Assembly: GCF_018100795.1 (NCBI RefSeq)
Contig: NZ_JAGJDY010000005.1
Span: 294,750-358,749 of the forward strand
Reading direction: 5' to 3'
Source of the DNA: Alteromonas sp. MMG017
GTDB lineage: Bacteria > Pseudomonadota > Gammaproteobacteria > Enterobacterales > Alteromonadaceae
Length of the DNA: 64,000 nt
In this document: one piece after another, positions 19,994-29,174 of the stretch
Numbering within the stretch: the first letter of the stretch is position 1
Layout of the letters: every line of letters begins with the position of its first letter
Translations under genes and position numbers: made by a program
The notes under the pieces: model-generated
What the model was told of the DNA's origin: nothing
The model's database searches: none
The model's input: the letters and a program-made list of their open reading frames with translations, nothing else

Positions 19994-20888
19994 TACAACC
20001 CGATGTGGCTTAGTCGCTATTGTAGGGCGCCCCAACGTAGGTAAATCAACACTACTTAATAGATTGCTCGGGCAAAAAGTAAGTATTACGTCGCGTAAAC
20101 CACAAACGACCCGTCACCGTATTTTAGGTATCGACACGGAAGGCGATTACCAAGCCATTTACGTTGATACCCCAGGACTTCATAGCGAAGAAAAAAGCGC
20201 CATGAACCGGTACATGAACCGAGCCGCTTCAAGTTCTCTTGCAGAAGTGGGTTTGGTGTTGTTCGTGATAGAGGGTACACGCTGGAACGACGACGATGAA
20301 ATGGTGTTGTCTAAAGTGAAAGCCTCAGGCCTACCTTGCTACCTTATCGTCAACAAGATGGATAAAGTAGAAGATAAAGAAGCCTTTATGGTTCACCTTC
20401 AAGGTCTATCTGAAAAATATAAGTTTGAGCATATTATCCCCATTAGCGCTAAACAGGGCAAAATGGTGGATGACATCCGAGAGCTTGTGGCAAAGAGCCT
20501 GCCTGAAAGCGAGTTTTTCTTCCCAGAAGATTACATTACCGATCGCTCAAGTCGCTTTATGGCCGCTGAAATCATTCGCGAAAAGCTGATGCGCTTCACG
20601 GGGGATGAACTTCCTTACGCCACGACGGTAGAAATTGAACAGTTTAAGCTAGCTGAAAATGGTGTATATCGTATCAGTGGTCTTATCCTTGTAGAGCGTG
20701 AAACGCAAAAGCGCATGATTATTGGCAAGGGTGGAAAGCATCTGAAAACCATTGGTGAACATGCCCGTAAAGATATGGAAAACTTGTTTGATAACAAAGT
20801 TTTCTTAGAAATGTGGGTTAAAGTGAAACAAGGTTGGGCTGACGATGAACGTGCTCTACGTTCGTTAGGTTATTCAGACGATAGTTAG
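19977..20888 (+). CDS. era: GTPase Era
   Basis: A 303-residue GTPase that binds 16S rRNA and assists 30S maturation. The P-loop GRPNVGKST is at residues 17-25, with DTPGL and NKMD motifs. The C-terminal KH domain carries the [14 protein letters not shown]-binding loop. In many gammaproteobacteria era is followed by recO and pdxJ; here it is followed by an inverted repeat and then pdxH. Confidence 0.97.
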   Translation: MTQPNDTTRCGLVAIVGRPNVGKSTLLNRLLGQKVSITSRKPQTTRHRILGIDTEGDYQAIYVDTPGLHSEEKSAMNRYMNRAASSSLAEVGLVLFVIEGTRWNDDDEMVLSKVKASGLPCYLIVNKMDKVEDKEAFMVHLQGLSEKYKFEHIIPISAKQGKMVDDIRELVAKSLPESEFFFPEDYITDRSSRFMAAEIIREKLMRFTGDELPYATTVEIEQFKLAENGVYRISGLILVERETQKRMIIGKGGKHLKTIGEHARKDMENLFDNKVFLEMWVKVKQGWADDERALRSLGYSDDS

Positions 20889-20905
20889 CACTCAGCAATT
20901 ATCTG

Positions 20906-20939
20906 TTTTGGGCTTAACGCAATAGTCGTTAGCCCAAAA
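20906..20939. repeat. Inverted repeat downstream of era
   Basis: TTTTGGGCTTAACG and CGTTAGCCCAAAA are complementary apart from one bulged base, around a 7-base loop. Neither strand has a T-run after the stem, so it may stabilise the 3' end of the era mRNA or be a poor terminator. Confidence 0.5.
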
Positions 20940-21038
20940 TATAATGTAAGAACGTGTAGCCCAAATCAAAATCCCAAACGTATCAGCTAGAAAATCAGCT
21001 AGCATCCATTAGTCACAAAGCAATAAAAAGGGGTAGGT

Positions 21039-21677
21039 ATGGCAATTTCCGATATGCGCAGACAATATGCAAAGGGGAGTCTGCAAGATAAAGACTTAAC
21101 TGCAAACCCTTTTTCATTGTTTGACCGTTGGCTAAAAGATGCCATCACCGCTGAAATTCCCGATCCTACCGCCATGACTGTGGCGACCGTTGATGCTACA
21201 GGTCAGCCTTCTCAGCGTATTGTGCTTTTAAAAGATGTAAGCGAAGCTGGGTTTGTCTTTTTCACTAATTTAGGCAGCCGCAAAGCACAAGAGCTTAGTC
21301 AAAACCCTAAGGTTTCATGTCATTTTCCTTGGTTTTTCATGGAACGACAAGTAAGAGTGTGTGGTGTAATAGAAAAGCTTTCCTTTAAGGAAAACGCGAC
21401 CTATTTCCTTTCTCGCCCTAAAGATAGCCAGTTAGCGGCTTATGCTTCTGAGCAAAGCAAACCTATTAGCAGCCGCGAGCTTTTGCATACTCAGTTTGCG
21501 CAAATGAAGCAAAAGTTTGCGAATAAAACCCTACCGGCACCCGACTTCTGGGGGGGCTTTCGTATTGTTCCTCACCAAATTGAATTCTGGCAAGGCGGCG
21601 AAGACAGGTTACATGACCGGTTTGAATACAACCGTGATGAAAGTGGCAACTGGAATACCCAGCGTTTAATGCCTTAA
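21039..21677 (+). CDS. pdxH: Pyridoxamine 5'-phosphate oxidase
   Basis: A 212-residue FMN enzyme that oxidises pyridoxine or pyridoxamine phosphate to pyridoxal phosphate. The segments QPSQRIVLLKDV, FFTNLGSRKAQEL, SRPKDSQLAAYAS and the C-terminal FWQGGEDRLHDRF/NWNTQRLMP are diagnostic. There is no pdxJ next door. Confidence 0.96.
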   Translation: MAISDMRRQYAKGSLQDKDLTANPFSLFDRWLKDAITAEIPDPTAMTVATVDATGQPSQRIVLLKDVSEAGFVFFTNLGSRKAQELSQNPKVSCHFPWFFMERQVRVCGVIEKLSFKENATYFLSRPKDSQLAAYASEQSKPISSRELLHTQFAQMKQKFANKTLPAPDFWGGFRIVPHQIEFWQGGEDRLHDRFEYNRDESGNWNTQRLMP

Positions 21678-21702
21678 GGGGGATTAATCCTGGCATTCTT
21701 TA

Positions 21703-22530
21703 ATGATTGATAGCCACTGCCATTTAGACTTGCCAGCATTTCAAGATGACTGGCAGGTAGTGGTAAACCGCGCAATCAGTGCTGGTGTAACACGTATTCT
21801 TATTCCTGGCACGCAAGTGTCGCAGTGGTCTACGCAACAAGCGATACAATCCTATTCAAACCAAAGTACGCACACTATCTCGATAGATGTTGCGTTTGGT
21901 TTGCATCCTTACTTCTTATCTACCAACGAAACTGATAATGCCACTGCCTTAACCGCCCTGCAGCGACTGTTATCTCAATCGAGTGTTCACATGGTAGCAT
22001 TAGGTGAAATCGGCTTAGACGGCCATATAGCGACACCTATGCCGCTTCAACAAGAGATGTTTGAAGCACAGTTGCGATTAGCGAGTGAATACGCCCTTCC
22101 TGTTGTTTTGCATCATCGAAAAAGTCACCATCTTATATTTGAAAGTCTAAAAAAAGCAGAATTTGCAGAGGGCGGCGTTATTCATGCATTTTCTGGCAGT
22201 GTAGAGGTAGCCAAAGCGTATATCGATAAAGGCTTTTATATTGGCGTGGGGGGCACCATTACCTATGACAGAGCGAAGAAAACGAAAGAAACCGTTGCTT
22301 ACTTGCTTGAGCACCACGCAGACCGATTGCTACTAGAAACTGATTCGCCTGATATGCCAATGCAGGGGCGGCAGGGGAAACGAAACAGTCCTGAATACCT
22401 TTGTGATGTGTTAGCAGCGCTGGGTAAACTTGGGGAGTATGATGTACAAGCCTTAGACGCACTTACCACCCAAAATTATTTCACGCTTTTTCGTAACTCA
22501 CTTTTTCGTAAAACGGTGAAGAATAATTAA
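21703..22530 (+). CDS. TatD-family metal-dependent hydrolase (YjjV-like)
   Basis: A 275-residue TIM-barrel hydrolase. The metal-binding SHCHLD at residues 3-8, GEIGLD, VLHHRKS, IHAFSGS and LLETDSPDMP match the TatD/YjjV nuclease family. It is probably a DNase or deoxynucleotide-processing enzyme; the exact substrate is not known for YjjV. It lies 25 bases after pdxH and could share its transcript. Confidence 0.9.
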   Translation: MIDSHCHLDLPAFQDDWQVVVNRAISAGVTRILIPGTQVSQWSTQQAIQSYSNQSTHTISIDVAFGLHPYFLSTNETDNATALTALQRLLSQSSVHMVALGEIGLDGHIATPMPLQQEMFEAQLRLASEYALPVVLHHRKSHHLIFESLKKAEFAEGGVIHAFSGSVEVAKAYIDKGFYIGVGGTITYDRAKKTKETVAYLLEHHADRLLLETDSPDMPMQGRQGKRNSPEYLCDVLAALGKLGEYDVQALDALTTQNYFTLFRNSLFRKTVKNN

Positions 22531-22582
22531 AAATAGGTGCGGCTTGCTGAATTGAGTTAATTGAAATTAGCGAATGCTTCAC

Positions 22583-23200
22583 TCAAGACTGAAAAACTCG
22601 AATTATCCACGGGCGAAACTTATAAAACCCTCGTGTTATATAAACACCCACAATCAGCGCCAACACAACAACAGCGCTAATAATAAGCCACAGTTGCTGG
22701 CGAAGCGTCAGCGGGCTGGAAAGTACCACTTCAGTGTCGATGTTAACGTTCAAATAACCAATTACTTTGCCATCATCATCGAGAATTTTTTCAACATGCG
22801 TATTGGGCGCGACTTCACGTTCTCGGGCCAGTGCGACTACACTATCAACTCTTGGTAAAGGCGCTATATAAATGCCTTGAGCATTAAATACGCTTAAAGA
22901 GATAACGGCGGGTTCTTCTAATGCAATGGCGATTAAACGCTCTAGCTGAATCGTGTCTTGTGCTACTAAGGCAGGCTGTAAGATTTTTGAATATTGACTA
23001 CTTATACTAGTACCTGGTTGGGCCGTTTGTACGTCAACCCAATGGGTTTGGTACTGTTGATACATTAGAAACAGGCCCACTGCTAATGCCACAGCGGTAG
23101 CCATAATAATAGTATGGATTAGCCGCTTAAAGGCCGTGTAAGCAGAGTGTGAAACGCTGTGTTTGTGAGCCATGCGTTCGGTTTCTAAGTGGTTCAGCAT
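22583..23200 (-). CDS. ytjB: AhpA/YtjB-family membrane protein
   Basis: A 205-residue membrane protein with one helix near residues 31-48 (IIMATAVALAVGLFLMY), a periplasmic or sensor-like region of about 110 residues and a second helix near 165-185. A gene of this family (E. coli ytjB/smp) sits divergently next to serB in many gammaproteobacteria, and the same arrangement is seen here. Function is poorly known. Confidence 0.75.
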   Translation of the reverse strand: MLNHLETERMAHKHSVSHSAYTAFKRLIHTIIMATAVALAVGLFLMYQQYQTHWVDVQTAQPGTSISSQYSKILQPALVAQDTIQLERLIAIALEEPAVISLSVFNAQGIYIAPLPRVDSVVALAREREVAPNTHVEKILDDDGKVIGYLNVNIDTEVVLSSPLTLRQQLWLIISAVVVLALIVGVYITRGFYKFRPWIIRVFQS

Positions 23201-23329
23201 TTCGCCTTAATTTCCTTTATCTTTATGCGCTAACAGTAGGGTAATTTTGACTAATTTGAAAGTGTGTATTTCCACATGTGCAATGTTTGGGTAGCATATG
23301 GGCAAGACTAACAAAGGTTTAAATTAATA

Positions 23330-24337
23330 GTGATCACGTTTTTAAATGAAACACCGCCTCATGCAATGCATGATACCTCTTTCTTATCTACGCAGCTTAC
23401 CACAAAGTCATCAAGTGAAGATGATGCTGGACTTTCAATTTTAACCGTTATTGGTCAAGCATTAACACCATACATTGTTAGTCAGGTTGTTGAAGGCTTG
23501 GGCGAGATATTTGAGGCTAGGTCAATTCACTTACATCCGTTACACAACAAATTGGGTGATGGTGTGGTGGTAGTGAAAGGGCGTTTGAGTGAAAACGCCG
23601 GCGTTCAAAAAACGGCTTCAGTGCCAGCATTGCTGCCGTCACTAATCACTACGTTGTCGGCCCGTTATCATGTGGACTTAGGCATTCAAGACACTCAGCC
23701 ATCGCTTAACGAACCAGGTCTTCTTGTGATGGATATGGACAGTACGTTAATTGATATTGAGTGCATCGATGAAATTGCCAAACTGGCAGGTGTTGGTGAG
23801 CAAGTGGCTGCTGTAACCGAACAGGCCATGCGGGGCGAAATAGCATTTAATGATAGCTTAAACCATCGAGTGGCTTGCCTAGATGGTGTGCCAGAGCACC
23901 AGCTTCAACAAATACGTGATAGCTTGCCTATAATGCCAGGCGTACAGCTACTGATTGCCATATTAAAACAACATAACTGGAAGCTAGCCATAGCTTCAGG
24001 TGGTTTTACTTATTTTGCCAACCATCTAAAAGCCCGCTTAAATCTTGATGAAGCGGTTTCAAATACGTTGGTGATAGAGCAAGGTATATTGACTGGCGAA
24101 GTGTCTGGCGAAATTGTGAATGCCGAGGTAAAAGCGCGAACCGTGAAAGCGTTGGCTGAACGCTGGGAAATACCGAGCAATCAAACCGTTGCCATGGGCG
24201 ACGGCGCAAACGATTTAGTGATGATGGCCGAATCAGCGTTAGGCGTGGCGTGCCACGGTAAGCCAGTTGTCAACGAAAAAGCGGATGTTGCTATCCGATT
24301 GGGCAGCTTACATTGCCTACTGTACTTTTTATCCTAG
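23330..24337 (+). CDS. serB: Phosphoserine phosphatase
   Basis: A 335-residue HAD-superfamily enzyme for the last step of serine synthesis. The catalytic DMDST motif, with its nucleophilic Asp, is followed by ECIDEIAKLAG; the GGFTYF and MGDGANDL motifs complete the active site. An N-terminal regulatory region of about 130 residues precedes it. I accept the GTG at 23330 with AAAGG upstream; an ATG at 23366 is an alternative. glyA lies 8 kb further on. Confidence 0.95.
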   Translation: MITFLNETPPHAMHDTSFLSTQLTTKSSSEDDAGLSILTVIGQALTPYIVSQVVEGLGEIFEARSIHLHPLHNKLGDGVVVVKGRLSENAGVQKTASVPALLPSLITTLSARYHVDLGIQDTQPSLNEPGLLVMDMDSTLIDIECIDEIAKLAGVGEQVAAVTEQAMRGEIAFNDSLNHRVACLDGVPEHQLQQIRDSLPIMPGVQLLIAILKQHNWKLAIASGGFTYFANHLKARLNLDEAVSNTLVIEQGILTGEVSGEIVNAEVKARTVKALAERWEIPSNQTVAMGDGANDLVMMAESALGVACHGKPVVNEKADVAIRLGSLHCLLYFLS

Positions 24338-24427
24338 TAGGTTAGTGTTGACTACGGCGTAATTGACGAAGGCGTTGACTAAGACGCTGCTGGGCGTCAA
24401 CTAAAACACGCAGAATACATAGCGAGT

Positions 24428-24470
24428 ACAAGCTCTGAAGGTGATATAAGAGCCTTCAGAGCTTGTCTTT
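24428..24470 (+). terminator. serB terminator
   Basis: A perfect 14-bp stem (ACAAGCTCTGAAGG at 24428-24441 with CCTTCAGAGCTTGT at 24453-24466), then CTTTATTT. It ends right at the stop of the convergent PilZ gene. The T-rich tail is only on the plus side. Confidence 0.75.
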
Positions 24471-27027
24471 ATTTGGCAAACGCTTGGTCTTGTAATAAGG
24501 CTTGAATACCGGACTGAGAGCGCTCTTCTACTTTCGCTTTAGTGTCTCGGTTAGCGGAAATCGTGTCGTCATCGAATTCATATCTAATCAATACTTCATC
24601 AGTGACATCAATTAAGTGTGAACAGGCAGCTAAGCTCCAAAGCTTATTTTCAAGTTCCTTTGCCCGGTGAATAGCATACACGCTAACGTAATTTATCTCT
24701 GTTTGTAACATAGATAAATCTGGTTTGCCTGTAGTGGTAAGCATCACGTGAATAGCAATAAATTGCCCTCTGTTTAACGCTTCAGTAATAAAGGTCTTGC
24801 GCTGCTCGTTGTTTTCAAACCGGTGGGAATACCGCGGAATAATGGCCATGCGAGGGTCTTTTTGCTTGGCATCAAAAGAGATCAAAAGCTCTTGGCGCAA
24901 GGGCATATTTTCCAGCTTCACCTGCTTGATACCGCTTTGCATGAAAGGTGTATCTAACTTTCTGTCTCTAAATAGGAATTCTAAGTTCACCTGACGCTTT
25001 TCTGTTAGATAGGTAACTAGCGTTGAAACTCGTTCATCTTGTTTTCCAATAATACCCGCTTGCGGTGTATACCTAACCCCTTCCTTGCTCATCAAGAAGG
25101 ATAGAGATGTGGCATTACGAGCATTAATACAGCGAAGAGCCTGACCCATACCCGGCAACTCTTCTTCACCAGAGTCTTCTTCTAAGCTGTGTTTGTTCTT
25201 TTTAATCAATTCTTCAAAGAACGCCCTTGCACTTTTACCTGCTTCACCGTTCATGGCTTTTAAATGGAGAATGTTTTTCTCAGCGTTGTGGTAAATTACC
25301 GAATACTGCAAATGCATTACGTCAAAATTTTGCGTAATCTGCTGAAGGCGAGGGAAGGATACTTCAACTTGCCCCTCTAGCTCACCGTCGTACTCTTTAT
25401 TTAACTCAACACGCAGTCCCAATCCATGCACCGAGATATCTTCACTTACGCCAACGTGTACGCTGTCGTCATAAGATAACCTAAGCTCTATTTGAGAGCG
25501 CAAACGGTAGCGAGATTCTAAACGTTGATCTTCATATTTAAATCGGAACAACTCTATGTTTGGGGTCTTCTGATTTCTTGGATGACCAAAAACGCGAAGA
25601 TGAGAAAGGTTATCGCGGTTGAACTGTAATTCGTTATACGCCTGCTGCCCATATATAGAGGTTACGTCAGTAACATGAAGCAAGTATTTTAGGTTTTTCA
25701 ACTTCGACATCACTCGAGGCGAAGGCGGTGTATTTTGACGCTTTATTTTCGACCCCACAGAGTCTGGAATAGACAAGGGGGTATGAGCTTGCTCGGGCAG
25801 CATGTCGGTTAACGTGAGCTTAAATACTCGCCAACTGACCTTTTTTGAGCCAAAGCCTAAGAAAACCTGTTTTAACATGTCTTTCTCAATAAGCTGCTCG
25901 TAAGAGGCGGAGTAAAAAAAGACTTTGTCATTTTGCAAATGGGTAAAGCTGAACACGAATATCTCGCGACGATGCGCAGGCTTAGCGTGCAGGGTGTTCA
26001 ATCTATTTTGCGAAAGCAGAAAACCTAATCGACATTCATCTTCTTCATCTTGCCAGTAGCTCACCGTTTCGCGATTGACTTCGTTAACCATTGCGAAGCG
26101 TGGAATAAGACGATCTTCAATTAAATCGACATAAATAGGTAGCGTTGGGCTTCGTGGCGAAAAGTATTGTTCACAGGTTTTACTGGTGATCGCTTCAATA
26201 GTGTTGTTCATATTCACTTTATAGCGGCGTTTATTGCCGTGTATAAAGCTTTCCAAAAACTTATCAAAGCTAGGCGCTGGGCGCTCTGTTGCACGCTGTA
26301 AGGCTAAATAAATAACGTCTTTTTTGCGAATTGTTTTCACAAGACGATAAGCAATGCCATTTTTCTTATCCATGGCAAACTCGCCTTCAAGCCCACGGAA
26401 GTAGACTTGTAATAGCTCATTTTGTTTAAACAGTGTTTCTTTGGTGAGTTTGACTTGCAGGCCTTCTAGGGACACATCAACGCTTAAGCCTTTAATCGAA
26501 TGATTACTTTCGTTAAATAGCTCAACCGCAACAGCAAAGTTCATGCGTTCTGTACTGCGTTGACGATAATCTAGTAAGTTTACCGTTGGCACTTTGAACT
26601 GCTCTAAAATAGCCGAGCCTTTTTTGCGAGGTGCGTTCGAAGTTGTGCCTGTATCGCGTGCCTCTTCGGCTTTCTCGCGAATAATACGGTAATTGTTTTC
26701 AGTATTTTGAACGGCCTCATAAACACCGAATGTATACCCACCAAAAATTCTAATTTGCTCTTCGAATTTATCGACAGCAATTTCATCCATGTAATGGGTT
26801 CTACCATCATGCAAATAGCTTTTGCATTTACCGTCTACTTGGCCACGTAAATCTATTGATCGCATACAGGGCTTCGCAAGGCGTTTCACTTCCATTTTTA
26901 ATAGAAAGCGTTTTTCCTTGGGAATATCACCGCCAATTTGTAACAGAACCTTATTAAATTCAGGCTCGTTTACCAGGGGTTTCAATTGCTCAATTATGTC
27001 AGCGTATTGCTGTAAATCTTGGCTCAT
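24469..27027 (-). CDS. Large PilZ-domain protein
   Basis: An 852-residue protein with at least two PilZ c-di-GMP-binding motifs. The first has RQRSTER (155-161) and DVSLEG (184-189). The second, near residues 505-545, has RYRLRS and DISVHG. Both keep the RxxxR and (D/N)xSxxG elements. No signal peptide or membrane helix is evident, so it is probably cytoplasmic. The rest is not recognised as an enzyme. It stands between serB and radA, and a second small PilZ gene lies just beyond radA. Presumably a c-di-GMP effector for motility or surface attachment; the partner is unknown. Confidence 0.8.
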   Translation of the reverse strand: MSQDLQQYADIIEQLKPLVNEPEFNKVLLQIGGDIPKEKRFLLKMEVKRLAKPCMRSIDLRGQVDGKCKSYLHDGRTHYMDEIAVDKFEEQIRIFGGYTFGVYEAVQNTENNYRIIREKAEEARDTGTTSNAPRKKGSAILEQFKVPTVNLLDYRQRSTERMNFAVAVELFNESNHSIKGLSVDVSLEGLQVKLTKETLFKQNELLQVYFRGLEGEFAMDKKNGIAYRLVKTIRKKDVIYLALQRATERPAPSFDKFLESFIHGNKRRYKVNMNNTIEAITSKTCEQYFSPRSPTLPIYVDLIEDRLIPRFAMVNEVNRETVSYWQDEEDECRLGFLLSQNRLNTLHAKPAHRREIFVFSFTHLQNDKVFFYSASYEQLIEKDMLKQVFLGFGSKKVSWRVFKLTLTDMLPEQAHTPLSIPDSVGSKIKRQNTPPSPRVMSKLKNLKYLLHVTDVTSIYGQQAYNELQFNRDNLSHLRVFGHPRNQKTPNIELFRFKYEDQRLESRYRLRSQIELRLSYDDSVHVGVSEDISVHGLGLRVELNKEYDGELEGQVEVSFPRLQQITQNFDVMHLQYSVIYHNAEKNILHLKAMNGEAGKSARAFFEELIKKNKHSLEEDSGEEELPGMGQALRCINARNATSLSFLMSKEGVRYTPQAGIIGKQDERVSTLVTYLTEKRQVNLEFLFRDRKLDTPFMQSGIKQVKLENMPLRQELLISFDAKQKDPRMAIIPRYSHRFENNEQRKTFITEALNRGQFIAIHVMLTTTGKPDLSMLQTEINYVSVYAIHRAKELENKLWSLAACSHLIDVTDEVLIRYEFDDDTISANRDTKAKVEERSQSGIQALLQDQAFAK

Positions 27028-27233
27028 GTATGCACAACTTAGTTACTTTCTATTATTATAGACATTATTATTATCGGCACTAATACTAAACCCATTAATA
27101 AACAGCATTTTGCAATTTAATACCCGTATACCCTCTAGGTGGAAAATCTTACGAAACGGGTAGTCGGTCTAGTGTGCCTTGATGTCCTTTATAAGATAGA
27201 ATACTCCTTTTCACGCTGGGATAAAACTGGAAT

Positions 27234-28601
27234 ATGGCAAAACGAAAAACGGCTTATGTATGCTCAGATTGTGGGGCTGAATTTCCACGCTGGCAGGGGC
27301 AATGTTCTGAATGCAAAGCATGGAACACCATTAGCGAGTTTGTAGTCAGTAGCGCCAAAACCACTTCAAAACCAACCTTGTCAGGCTATGCTGGACAAAC
27401 TGCCGCTAAAATAGAAATGCTCAATGCGATTGATTTGGAATCTCTACCCCGATTTAGCGCAGGGTTTAAAGAGCTCGATAGAGTATTGGGCGGTGGAATA
27501 GTGCCAGGTGCTGCTATGTTAATTGGCGGCTCGCCAGGGGCAGGTAAAAGTACATTGTTACTTCAGGTTATGTGTCAAATGGCACAAACCGAAACCGCTT
27601 TATACGTAACAGGGGAAGAATCACTCCAGCAAGTAGCTATGCGTGCAAAGCGCTTAAATCTACCTGATGATAAGCTAATGATGTTGGCAGAAACCAGTGT
27701 AGAAACTATTTGCGATCTGGCGCTAACGAAAAAGCCGAAGATCATGGTTATCGACTCTATTCAAGTAATGCATGTAGCTGATGTGCAATCTGCACCTGGC
27801 AGTGTATCGCAGGTGAGAGAAAGTGCGGCCTACCTAACCCGTTTTGCAAAACAACACCACATCTCAATGTTTCTTGTCGGTCATGTAACCAAAGACGGCA
27901 ACTTAGCCGGTCCGAAAGTGTTAGAGCACTGTATCGACAGTTCAATGATGCTAGAAGGGGAGAGCGACGGCCGTTACCGTACCTTGCGCAGCCATAAAAA
28001 CCGTTTCGGTGCCGTTAACGAATTAGGTGTTTTTGCGATGACTGAAAAAGGCCTAAAAGAGGTGAACAACCCTTCGGCTATATTCTTAAGTCGTGGTGAA
28101 AATGAAACGCCTGGGTCGAGCGTAATGGTGATCTGGGAAGGCACGCGGCCGCTGTTGGTAGAAATACAGGCCTTGGTGGACTACTCACAAATGTCTAACC
28201 CTCGGCGAATTGCGGTGGGGCTAGATCAAAACCGATTGTCGATGTTGTTAGCGGTATTGCATCGTCACGGTAATGTACAAATGAACGACCAAGATGTCTT
28301 TGTGAATGTGGTGGGGGGCGTGAAGGTAAGTGAAACCAGTGCTGACTTAGCGTTACTGCTAGCAATGGTGTCGAGCTTTCGAAATCGCTCTTTGCCCAAA
28401 GATTTAATTGTATTTGGAGAAGTTGGGCTAGCCGGAGAAATCAGGCCTGTTCCCAATGGCACCGAGCGTATTATTGAAGCCGCTAAACATGGTTTCAAAC
28501 GTGCGATTGTGCCAAAGGCAAATGCGCCGAAGCAAGCAGTAAATGGTATGAAAGTTATTCCAGTGTCTCAGCTCAGCGATGCGTTAGACGCATTAGAATA
28601 A
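27234..28601 (+). CDS. radA: DNA repair protein RadA (Sms)
   Basis: A 455-residue RecA-like, DnaB-type helicase that promotes branch migration in recombination. An N-terminal zinc finger (CSDCGAEFPRWQGQCSEC), Walker A GGSPGAGKST, the RadA-specific HKNRFG motif and a C-terminal Lon-protease-like domain are all present. Its last 34 bases overlap the 3' end of the convergent small PilZ gene. Confidence 0.96.
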   Translation: MAKRKTAYVCSDCGAEFPRWQGQCSECKAWNTISEFVVSSAKTTSKPTLSGYAGQTAAKIEMLNAIDLESLPRFSAGFKELDRVLGGGIVPGAAMLIGGSPGAGKSTLLLQVMCQMAQTETALYVTGEESLQQVAMRAKRLNLPDDKLMMLAETSVETICDLALTKKPKIMVIDSIQVMHVADVQSAPGSVSQVRESAAYLTRFAKQHHISMFLVGHVTKDGNLAGPKVLEHCIDSSMMLEGESDGRYRTLRSHKNRFGAVNELGVFAMTEKGLKEVNNPSAIFLSRGENETPGSSVMVIWEGTRPLLVEIQALVDYSQMSNPRRIAVGLDQNRLSMLLAVLHRHGNVQMNDQDVFVNVVGGVKVSETSADLALLLAMVSSFRNRSLPKDLIVFGEVGLAGEIRPVPNGTERIIEAAKHGFKRAIVPKANAPKQAVNGMKVIPVSQLSDALDALE

Positions 28602-28990
28602 ACCGCTTCTATTAGCGCATTTAATTCCTTCTCATTTAAATCAGCCTCTTGGCTGTTAAGCAGTATTAAGCGCCTCAGTGCGCTTATGCTGTCTACATCC
28701 ATTTGAGATACTTTGCAGCCTAAAGATACTGAATCTTGGCGGCTATCATTCTGCCGATACAGTTGCTCAATATGCAAGGTGATAACGGGGCTGTCTTCAT
28801 TTGCTCTGAAAGTGGCAGTATAAGGATCGTGGCTGTCGAAGGGTAATTCGTTAAGTGCATCTTCGTTTGCGCTTAATTTTACGCCTTGAAGCGAGACATC
28901 AATAATAATGACATCAATGCGCTTATCATGATGAGCAAGTGTTCCTTTTACGGCCAATGGAATACGTGTAAATAAGCGTTTGTCCGACAT
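28568..28990 (-). CDS. Small PilZ-domain protein
   Basis: A 140-residue single-domain PilZ protein. RLFTRIP at the N-terminus gives the RxxxR element and DVSLQG near residue 50 gives the second c-di-GMP contact. The C-terminal third is a short helical tail. It resembles cytoplasmic adaptor proteins such as those controlling pili or flagella; which process is not visible. The 3' end lies inside radA on the other strand. Confidence 0.82.
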   Translation of the reverse strand: MSDKRLFTRIPLAVKGTLAHHDKRIDVIIIDVSLQGVKLSANEDALNELPFDSHDPYTATFRANEDSPVITLHIEQLYRQNDSRQDSVSLGCKVSQMDVDSISALRRLILLNSQEADLNEKELNALIEAVYSNASNASLS

Positions 28991-29097
28991 AAATCCCTCA
29001 AGCTAGAAAATCTTTGATTCACTCAGTATTAGTGATGTTAGTACACAAGGCAACTAGCAATAAGTGTAGTGGTGTAAAGCTATCTTTCACCGAGCCT

Positions 29098-29124
29098 AAA
29101 AAAACGGGCTAATAAGAGCCCGTT
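29098..29124 (-). terminator. ettA terminator
   Basis: On the minus strand AACGGGCT and AGCCCGTT pair around a 6-base loop and run into seven T residues. It follows the ettA stop by about 50 bases. Confidence 0.8.
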
Positions 29125-29174
29125 CTACAAAAAAGAGACGCAGCATTATCTACACCGCGCTGTCTAGGTTAATG

